DNA of 34,415 nt from the NCBI GenBank assembly GCA_964343195.1, contig CAYFIR010000066.1, forward strand, positions 1 through 34,415, in the 5' to 3' direction. Source of the DNA: CAYVAP01 sp964343195 (GTDB lineage: Bacteria; Bacteroidota; Bacteroidia; J057). The number at the start of each line of letters is the position of its first letter. Positions within the stretch are counted from its first letter, which is position 1. Positions 23,598-29,464 of the stretch are shown here, one piece after another. The position numbers and the translations under genes are program-made. The notes under the pieces were generated by a model. That model was given only the letters and a program-made list of their open reading frames with translations, was not told where the DNA came from and did no database searches.

Positions 23598-24728
23598 TTA
23601 TTGGGGCGCAATGGCCACCGCGATGCGCGAATCTGCCGTGCCGTAGTACAGGAACCACTTCCCTTCAAATGGAACCAGTCCTTCCAGAAAGCTCACGTTG
23701 TTTACCTGTCCAGACATTTCGTAGGGGCGATCCGGCACAAAAAACGGGCTATCACTTCTTTCCAGCACCCTGAATGGGTTTGTAGCATCGAGCAACACCT
23801 GACCTGCCGAGTAGGCGCCGGGGGCATAGGTCGTATCGCCCATTTCGGGATCATTGCGGCTGTTATAGATAAACACAATGCCTTTGTCGGTCATAATCGC
23901 CGGGGGACCTGATTCAACGAGGTAGCTGTCAAACTCTCTTTCTCTTGGCCCAAAAATCACCCGAAATGCCTCATGCCCTCTCAGGGAATCAAACTCCTGT
24001 TTGGCTGGATCTGGTTCAGGAATGGGAGTCCAATCGATGAGATTATCCGATGTCGCTGCGTAAATATTGGACTCCCCAAACAGCATCCAGTATTTTCCAC
24101 CAATCTGCTGGGCAACCAGGCGACTCCCCTCGGGCTTTACGATGATAGAGCCAGACTTGGACCAGATGTTGGCGTATTTCCCACCTTCGGCTTTGGCGAA
24201 AGCAGATCCATGTTTGGTCCATCGCAGCAGATCCGTAGAAGTAGCCACACATAATCGGGCCTTGTCGCCGTCATAGGAGGTATAGGTCATGAGGTAGCGA
24301 CCGGATTCATCCTCGACCACCCTGGGATCTTCACAGCCCCCCTCCCATTCTATAGCCTGAAATTCGTCCTGCTCAGGAAACAGGACTGGGGCAGGGCGTC
24401 TGTCAAAATGAATCCCGTCATCACTTTTGGCTAGCCCGATACGGGAAGTACCATTGTAGCGCCCGACGGTATCTTCAGCCCGATATAGCAGATAGACCAT
24501 TCCATCGCGTACCACCGCCGCGGGGTTGAAGACATCTTTTTGCTCCCAGTGGATGCTGTCCTCCCTTATCGGGCACCAAAAACTGGAGGATTCCTGAGGC
24601 AACAAAACGGGGTTGTAGCCATCATTCTTTTCGAAAGGCCCCAGCATCCAGCCATCACCCGTTTCCTGGACTGGAGTGGTCTGACAGGCCAGCAGTAATG
24701 ACAGCAACAAAAGCGGTAGTAGTCGCAT
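23598..24728 (-). CDS. GH130-type beta-mannoside phosphorylase-like lipoprotein
   Basis: Lipoprotein of 376 aa with a five-bladed-propeller glycosidase fold. Signal and lipobox MRLLPLLLLSLLLAC give a lipidated Cys15. The domain shows DVFNPAAVVRDGMVYLLYRAED, GTSRIGLAKSDDGIHF, the GH130-like WEGGCEDPRVVEDESGRYLMTYTSYD, and GAYSAGQVLLDATNPFRVLERSDSPFF near the C-terminus. GH130 enzymes phosphorolyse or hydrolyse beta-mannosides; a secreted lipidated form suggests hydrolysis or binding outside the cytoplasm. The frame extends upstream to 24776, but the signal peptide starts at ATG 24728, preceded by AAAAGGAA. It follows the ClbS-like gene by 52 bp on the same strand. Confidence 0.85.
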   Translation of the reverse strand: MRLLPLLLLSLLLACQTTPVQETGDGWMLGPFEKNDGYNPVLLPQESSSFWCPIREDSIHWEQKDVFNPAAVVRDGMVYLLYRAEDTVGRYNGTSRIGLAKSDDGIHFDRRPAPVLFPEQDEFQAIEWEGGCEDPRVVEDESGRYLMTYTSYDGDKARLCVATSTDLLRWTKHGSAFAKAEGGKYANIWSKSGSIIVKPEGSRLVAQQIGGKYWMLFGESNIYAATSDNLIDWTPIPEPDPAKQEFDSLRGHEAFRVIFGPREREFDSYLVESGPPAIMTDKGIVFIYNSRNDPEMGDTTYAPGAYSAGQVLLDATNPFRVLERSDSPFFVPDRPYEMSGQVNNVSFLEGLVPFEGKWFLYYGTADSRIAVAIAPQ

Positions 24729-24780
24729 GATAAATTCCTTTTGGCTAAATCTGGTCAGAAATAGGAAAGGATGCAATAGG

Positions 24781-25287
24781 CTAGGTACCGGCTTTCATCG
24801 CCTTTTTCATCAACTTCAGGCCCCAGCCATAGTGGCTGCAAGTCGCAGAAATGAGGTATGCTCCCAGGGATGTGCTCCCGGTCCAGGGGTATCTTTTCTT
24901 TTGGAATAATTCCTCCTGGCTGTGTTGACCGATCAATTGATGGACTGCTGCATGCGTTTTTTCAAATCTGGCTCGGGTTTCTTCAAGCGAAAATTCCTGG
25001 CAGGTTTCCCAGATTTTACGGTTCAGCTCCGGAGTTGTCTTCCAGGTAAAGCCGGGAGCAGGAATTTCCGGTTTTTGTCCGGACATGCCGACATGGTACC
25101 ACTCCAGCATCATCAGATGCCAGTGGTGGAGATGTCCCAGGATATCGCGGATGTTGCGGTTCATGGTACCGGGCGGGAACTCAGCCGTTTGGGACTCGGG
25201 GGGAAGGTCATCAATCCAGTTGAGTAATCGCTGGTACTCAGCAGTGCTCTGATCGAGCAGGTCAGATTTTTGCTTGGGTCTTGCCAT
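24781..25287 (-). CDS. ClbS/DfsB-like four-helix bundle protein
   Basis: Cytoplasmic protein of 168 aa resembling the ClbS/DfsB (DUF1706) family. MARPKQKSDLLDQSTAEYQRLLNWIDDLP, RNIRDILGHLHHWHLMMLEWYHVGMSG, GFTWKTTPELNRKIWE, and YPWTGSTSLGAYLISATCSHYGWGLKLMKKA are typical in order and spacing. Members include ClbS, which protects Escherichia coli from colibactin. Most others have no proven role, and no toxin synthesis genes are in view. The His residues (HLHHWH and CSHYGW) could bind a metal as in DinB relatives. ATG 25287 fits the family start. Confidence 0.85.
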   Translation of the reverse strand: MARPKQKSDLLDQSTAEYQRLLNWIDDLPPESQTAEFPPGTMNRNIRDILGHLHHWHLMMLEWYHVGMSGQKPEIPAPGFTWKTTPELNRKIWETCQEFSLEETRARFEKTHAAVHQLIGQHSQEELFQKKRYPWTGSTSLGAYLISATCSHYGWGLKLMKKAMKAGT

Positions 25288-25760
25288 TGGAAAAATGCTT
25301 GAGTTGAGTTTTTACGAGGGAAAGACTCACGTTGCCGATCGGGGTTTCCATTAAGGAAGGCCATTTCTTCTCTGGACAATACATCACATCAGGTCGAACA
25401 TCACCGAACCTGATACCTGCCTCCTACCAGCTCAAAGCACATTGCTCTCCTACAAAAAAGTGTCAATAGTGGAACAAGTTCGGAGTCAATGGCTCGTAGT
25501 TTAAAGTGCTGCTGATCAGAAATTTGCCCAGTTTTAAAATGGTAAATTAATTCATTCCGAAAGCACGGGGTAATGCCATTAAAGTCCGCCCCGTATCGGT
25601 TAAATAATTCTCAAAATAATTGACATATTTTTCAATATTCATATTGCCCATTCATTCACTCAGGAATAAATCATCTCCGAATCTGATTTTTTGCATATAT
25701 GGTTGTGTCAGGTGCCTTTTTTGGTTATTTTAATGTTAAGAAAAAGGCAGGAACTTACAG
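25288..25760. other. 473-bp intergenic region with a heptamer-phased repeat
   Basis: No gene is seen. At 25477-25511 the 7-mers AGTTCGG, AGTCAAT, GGCTCGT, AGTTTAA, AGTGCTG mirror the tract at 19935-19969. The right half is AT-rich and probably holds the promoter of the DUF2007 gene, but no clear consensus stands out. Confidence 0.6.
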
Positions 25761-26201
25761 ATGACAAATCATACTCAACTATCCCCCATAGCCGTCTATG
25801 AGGACGCGAGGCTCGCCCAGCGACATGCAGAGCTTCTGGAAACCAGAGGAATCTCGTGTCAATTAGCCGGCCGGGAAGTACCCCATGAATTGGGGCTGGA
25901 TGCCATTGCAGTGGCTGAAATAGACCTGTTGGTTCCGGAAGACCAGGCCGAAATGGCTATCCAATTGCTCGATGCACTCAACCTTACTCCCCTCAGCCGT
26001 CCCGGAGAGGAAGGAGATACCCTGACCCTGATCGGGGCATTTCTGGTGATGATGGGTTTGTTGACCAGCTTCGCTGAGATTCCCAACCTGGCAATTGAAG
26101 TGGGCTTTCTGCCCTATCTCATCATTCTGATCGGTGCCACCGTTTTCCTTCAGGGACTGATGATCAACAAGGGAGCTTTTTCACTCGGTGAAGGAAAGTA
26201 A
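25761..26201 (+). CDS. DUF2007-type membrane protein
   Basis: Protein of 146 aa. The N-terminal half resembles the small DUF2007 (putative signal-transducing) ferredoxin-like domain: IAVYEDARLAQRHAELLETRGISCQLAG, then ELGLDAIAVAEIDLLVPEDQAEMAIQLLDAL. The C-terminal half has two membrane helices (LTLIGAFLVMMGLLTSF and LPYLIILIGATVFLQGLMI). Function of the family is unknown. ATG 25761 is the natural start. A copy of the 155-bp palindromic element follows 38 bp after its stop. Confidence 0.75.
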   Translation: MTNHTQLSPIAVYEDARLAQRHAELLETRGISCQLAGREVPHELGLDAIAVAEIDLLVPEDQAEMAIQLLDALNLTPLSRPGEEGDTLTLIGAFLVMMGLLTSFAEIPNLAIEVGFLPYLIILIGATVFLQGLMINKGAFSLGEGK

Positions 26202-26239
26202 CCCCGCCTTTCTCAAACATTTTCCCGGTCTTGACCATA

Positions 26240-26394
26240 GGAACGCGGCCAAAATAACTTCACATTCTTGGTTGATCTTTTCCGCGAATCCTGCGTCAGA
26301 AAAAGACTCGCATAGCTCGCTATGCTCGGTTTTCCTTCCTTGTCTTCACGAAAAATCTCTGCCCAATAATACACATCTATTTCGTACGCGTTCC
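26240..26394 (-). repeat. 155-bp palindromic interspersed element, copy B
   Basis: The inverted counterpart of the element at 9771-9926. It is bounded by perfect 8-bp inverted ends GGAACGCG (26240-26247) and CGCGTTCC (26387-26394). On the minus strand the core reads AAGGAAGGAAAACCGAG, hairpin CATAG-CGAG-CTATG (26324-26311), then CTTTTTCTGACGCAG. It lies between the DUF2007 gene and yggS. Confidence 0.82.
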
Positions 26395-26398
26395 TTAA

Positions 26399-26430
26399 CT
26401 TAGCGTTTATCACCTGTAGCAAACGCTAAG
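26399..26430 (+). promoter_or_regulatory. Hairpin just upstream of the yggS start
   Basis: Perfect 10-bp inverted repeat CTTAGCGTTT (26399-26408) and AAACGCTAAG (26421-26430) with a 12-nt loop. It ends six bases before the ATG at 26437 and has no T-run, so it is not an intrinsic terminator. It could fold over the ribosome binding region or be an operator. Confidence 0.5.
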
Positions 26431-26436
26431 CTAAGT

Positions 26437-27129
26437 ATGTCTCACCACATTGATATTGAAGGGAACCTCAGGGAAATTCAGGATCGAATCGCAGCTGCCG
26501 CAGAAAAGGCTGGTCGTTCACCTGAAGAGGTCACCCTGGTTGCCGTTTCGAAAACCAAACCCATAGAACTCATCCAGTCAGCATTTGAAGCTGGCCAAGT
26601 GGACTTTGGAGAAAACAAAGTCCAGGAAATGACAGACAAGCAGCCTGACCTGGAGCAGGCCAGATGGCATGCGATCGGCAATCTACAACGCAACAAGGTC
26701 AAATACCTCGCTCCCTATGTCCACCTGATCCACTCCCTGGACTCAGAGAAGCTCATGGCTGAGATCAATAAGCGAGCCGCTCAGGTAGAGCGGGTTATCC
26801 CCTGTCTCATACAGCTCAATATTTCCGATGAAGCCCAGAAAGGCGGCACACAGGAATCGCTGGCAAGGGACCTCATCGAAAAACTAGACGACTACCCAAA
26901 CGTTGCCATTAAGGGCCTGATGGGCATCGGCGAATTCACCGACGACGAAAAAATAATCCGACAGCAGTTCATCCGCCTGCGGGAGGCCGGGGAACAACTG
27001 TCGGATTTAGTCCATGACCGCTTTGAGATGAAGCATCTCAGCATGGGCATGTCCGGAGATTTTGAAATTGCCATCGAGGAGGGCTCTACCATGGTCAGAG
27101 TGGGCAGCGCCATCTTCGGGTCGAGGTAA
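26437..27129 (+). CDS. yggS: YggS-family pyridoxal phosphate-binding protein
   Basis: PLP homeostasis protein (PLPBP/YggS) of 230 aa with the alanine-racemase-like TIM barrel. The PLP-binding Lys39 is in LVAVSKTKP. VDFGENKVQEM, WHAIGNLQRNKVKYL, LIHSLDSEKL, CLIQLNISDEAQKGG, IKGLMGIG and the phosphate-binding C-terminus LSMGMSGDFEIAIEEGSTMVRVGSAIFG are all present. It carries and buffers PLP in the cytoplasm and has no known enzyme activity. Length is normal. It is convergent with the phosphosulfolactate synthase gene. Confidence 0.97.
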   Translation: MSHHIDIEGNLREIQDRIAAAAEKAGRSPEEVTLVAVSKTKPIELIQSAFEAGQVDFGENKVQEMTDKQPDLEQARWHAIGNLQRNKVKYLAPYVHLIHSLDSEKLMAEINKRAAQVERVIPCLIQLNISDEAQKGGTQESLARDLIEKLDDYPNVAIKGLMGIGEFTDDEKIIRQQFIRLREAGEQLSDLVHDRFEMKHLSMGMSGDFEIAIEEGSTMVRVGSAIFGSR

Positions 27130-27137
27130 TTCTGAAC

Positions 27138-27186
27138 ATGGTTCATTGGTCAGTAGGCATTTTTCGTCTACTGAAAAATGAACCAT
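27138..27186. terminator. Hairpin between convergent yggS and phosphosulfolactate synthase
   Basis: Arms ATGGTTCATT...CAGTAG (27138-27156) and CTACTG...AATGAACCAT (27168-27186) pair around a T-rich loop in the 66 bp between two convergent stops. It probably terminates transcription from both sides. The arms contain the TGACCAATGAACCATG word also found at 5852-5867. Confidence 0.6.
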
Positions 27187-27195
27187 GACCCATGA

Positions 27196-27996
27196 TCACT
27201 TTTTCACCTCTTCTGGCAGGAAGGAGAAGAAGGTATCTCCCCGTAGTCCGAGACGCAGGGTCTCCAAAGGCAGCGTTTCCTGAGGGGGAATGTTGCCCAG
27301 GTTGACATTGGAGCCCAGCAGGTCAATAAACCATACCTGCTGACTCTTTTGTGGGGCCTCCCACAGGATTTTTTCACCGGATATATCGTGCAGAATCTCT
27401 TCGATCAGGTCTGAGCGGATTTCTCCGTCAGAGTGGAACATCCCAACTGTACCGCTCTCGCGGGCCTCGGCAATGACTTTCCAGGAACCTGCGTCGAGTT
27501 CTCGCTGCATCATTTCTACCCACTGATAGGGAGCGATGATCTTTCCGGAGGTTTTACTACCAACTTCGGACAGGACAGTAAAGTCCTTGGCAAAGCTGCT
27601 GATGAGATCGCATTTGGTCTTGAGGTCAATGTCCACCGATCCGTTGGAGATCTCCAGATATTCCATCTCATATTCTTCCAGAATACGGCGGTATTCATCG
27701 ATCTGGCCACGGATGTAAAAAATCTCCATCAGGGTACCTCCGAAATAGGTGGGGATACCATGTTTGCGATAGAGATCCAGTTTGGCCTTCAACTGAGGAG
27801 TGACGACCGAGGTACCCCAACCCAACTTGACGATATCGACAAATTCAGAGGAAACCTCCAGAAAGTCTTCTACCTGACGGAGGCTCAAGCCTTTGTCAAT
27901 TGCCATGGTTAAACCTTGCTGACGTGGCTTGGCTGAGCGCTCTGGGATGTGATGTAGTGGAAAATTAATCATGCCTTGGGCGTTGATAAACTGCAT
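27196..27996 (-). CDS. comA: Phosphosulfolactate synthase (ComA family)
   Basis: TIM-barrel enzyme of 266 aa that in archaea adds sulfite to phosphoenolpyruvate to give phosphosulfolactate, the first step toward coenzyme M. The blocks PRQQGLTMAIDKGLS, FVDIVKLGWGTS, GIPTYFGGTLMEIF, YLEISNGSVDI, VLSEVGSKTSG, VIAEARESGTVGMFHSDGEIR, ILWEAPQKSQQVWFIDLLGSNVNLGNI and LRLGLRGDT follow the family in order. In Bacteroidota a role in making sulfonates for sulfonolipids or sulfolactate is plausible but unproven. ATG 27996 and ATG 27972 (MINFPLHHIPERSAKPR) are both possible; the second is closer to family starts and has an AAGG before it. A TTTG and TACCTTGC about 20 nt apart upstream could be the promoter. 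No other sulfonate gene is in the window. Confidence 0.9.
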   Translation of the reverse strand: MQFINAQGMINFPLHHIPERSAKPRQQGLTMAIDKGLSLRQVEDFLEVSSEFVDIVKLGWGTSVVTPQLKAKLDLYRKHGIPTYFGGTLMEIFYIRGQIDEYRRILEEYEMEYLEISNGSVDIDLKTKCDLISSFAKDFTVLSEVGSKTSGKIIAPYQWVEMMQRELDAGSWKVIAEARESGTVGMFHSDGEIRSDLIEEILHDISGEKILWEAPQKSQQVWFIDLLGSNVNLGNIPPQETLPLETLRLGLRGDTFFSFLPEEVKK

Positions 27997-28103
27997 TAAG
28001 GCCGCAAGGTAAGTGGGAGCGTCAGTATTTCCAAAGACCGTAAAGCCTGAAATACCTCCCTTTGACTTTTGTCATATCCCAATACATATAACGGGCTGCG
28101 CAT

Positions 28104-28757
28104 TTAACCAAATGCCTCTTCTCTCAGAGAAAAGTAATCCCCTTTTTCAGAAGGCTGAATCCTGAGCAGTCCGGCACTCACGAGTCGGATCAGCATCGAC
28201 GAAGTATGCCGCTTGTTGAGTTTGAGCAGTTGCTGGGTTTCACTCAGGGTAATCCGTCTCTGTTCTTCCAGGTGCTGAAGCAGGGTTCTTTCTGGATCGC
28301 CAAAGAGCAGGGTAATCCCCTCCTGACGACGGTGAAGCCGCATAAGCTGGATCATTTCCCGACTGGCGGTGACACTCATGTCGCGCACACGCACATAGGC
28401 CTGTTTTCGCTGGGATTGTGGGTCTAGAACGAAATGTGGGCGATGATCGCTGGGCTCAATTTCCAGGCCCAATACCGACCTACGCTCATTGACCCGCACC
28501 TTGAACCAGTTAAAGGCCAGGTCTGGAGTGCAATGTTGATGGAGGTAGGTGTCGAGGGCGTATTTATCGCCATCTGGAAACTTGATGCCGTGGATGGTTT
28601 GGTCATCATCTACTCCTATGAGCAGGATGCCGCCTTGGGTGTTCGCAAAAGCCACAACTTCTCGGGCAAGCTTGTTTGGGTGGTTGGCTTTTCGCTTGAA
28701 CTCCAGGTGGAGGTTCTCCCCCCGGCTGACCAATCGTCTAAGTTCCGGAAGTTCCAT
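28104..28757 (-). CDS. AlbA_2/Schlafen-type ATP-binding-domain protein
   Basis: Protein of 217 aa with an N-terminal AlbA_2 (divergent AAA-4, Schlafen-like) domain (about 1-120): ENLHLEFKRKANHPNKLAREVVAFANTQGGILLIGVDDDQTIHGIK is the signature. YVRVRDMSVTASREMIQLM ends it. The C-terminal part looks like a winged helix (RRITLSETQQLLKLNKRHTSSMLIRLVSAGLLRI), so it probably acts on nucleic acid or in regulation. The frame starts at GTG 28805, but ATG 28757 (MELPELRRLVSRGENLHLEFKRK) fits the family. No toxin or restriction partner is next to it. Confidence 0.88.
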   Translation of the reverse strand: MELPELRRLVSRGENLHLEFKRKANHPNKLAREVVAFANTQGGILLIGVDDDQTIHGIKFPDGDKYALDTYLHQHCTPDLAFNWFKVRVNERRSVLGLEIEPSDHRPHFVLDPQSQRKQAYVRVRDMSVTASREMIQLMRLHRRQEGITLLFGDPERTLLQHLEEQRRITLSETQQLLKLNKRHTSSMLIRLVSAGLLRIQPSEKGDYFSLREEAFG

Positions 28758-28940
28758 GGCTGAATATAATGAAATTTCGTCTCCATCAAAGGACAGGTTT
28801 TCCACACCACCTTACCTGGGGCAGATTTGGGACCCACAGGGCCATCAGCCCTGATTCTGCTTCGGCTTCGCTCCTCACAAGGATAAACGGGTTCCTTTTA
28901 CTCCTTTTGCGGCTAAGTAGGAGATCAAAAATAACTACAA

Positions 28941-29072
28941 ATGCGAATCTAGGGATATGATCATGGTCTTCTAGAGGCGACCCGCAGGTTCGCCTGATAC
29001 GCTAGACGAACCTTCGGGTCGCCTCTACGACGTGCTACAGGCCTTTTTGGGGGGCGAACCCTTGATTCGCAT
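28941..29072. repeat. Large nested palindrome
   Basis: An outer pair (28941-28954, ATGCGAATCTAGGG, and 29059-29072, one mismatch) encloses an inner 21-bp pair (28972-28992 and 29007-29027) that pairs at all but one base (TAGAGGCGACCCG...AGGTTCG) around a 14-nt loop. There is no T-run and no ORF of note. It resembles a palindromic mobile or REP-like unit. Confidence 0.85.
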
Positions 29073-29464
29073 TACAAGTGAGAGGTATGCAGGAAATGTA
29101 GGCGCTGCCCTGAGCGGAGCCAAAGGGTCTGAAGGGCATAAGCAACGATTTGCCTTCATATCCCCATATACTCCATACCTATATCATTCTGTCCAACTAC
29201 TTACAGATCAGAAAGAGAGCGAAGCCAATATGATCCAGCCCACAGTCCCCACTGCCATAGAAATTCGCCAGTTTAAACCAGCGTCCCATAGGAGTCGGAC
29301 ACGCTATCCCTGAAATTATCCCCAGGGATACCTTTCAATTGATCCGTAAATTTCGGGGCAGAGCATATAGGAATAATTCGCTACCTTTCTTCAGAAAATG
29401 CAGGCGGAATTCACATTTCTGCACGCAGGTTCTCAGCTTATGCCTCATCAGATTTTTCTACCAT
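29073..29464. other. Intergenic DNA upstream of the DUF5723-OmpA gene
   Basis: No gene is supported. It holds a CCCTGAGCGG...GGGTCTGAAGGGC palindrome-like word (about 29106-29138), a CCATATACTCCATACC pyrimidine tract (29162-29180), and a hairpin TATCCCTG (29305-29312) / CAGGGATA (29323-29330). A possible 27-codon ORF ending at 29313 is not convincing. Confidence 0.6.

Noticed and set aside
26213..26422. 69-residue ORF on the minus strand across copy B
   Set aside because: Same reason as for copy A; it also runs into the yggS leader hairpin.
29106..29138. CCCTGAGCGG...GAAGGGC palindrome-like word
   Set aside because: It resembles a short word common in Bacteroidota intergenic DNA; alone it supports no feature.
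29230..29313. 27-codon ORF ending in a hairpin upstream of the DUF5723-OmpA gene
   Set aside because: Too short, no ribosome binding site, no recognisable sequence; its stop inside the stem may be chance.
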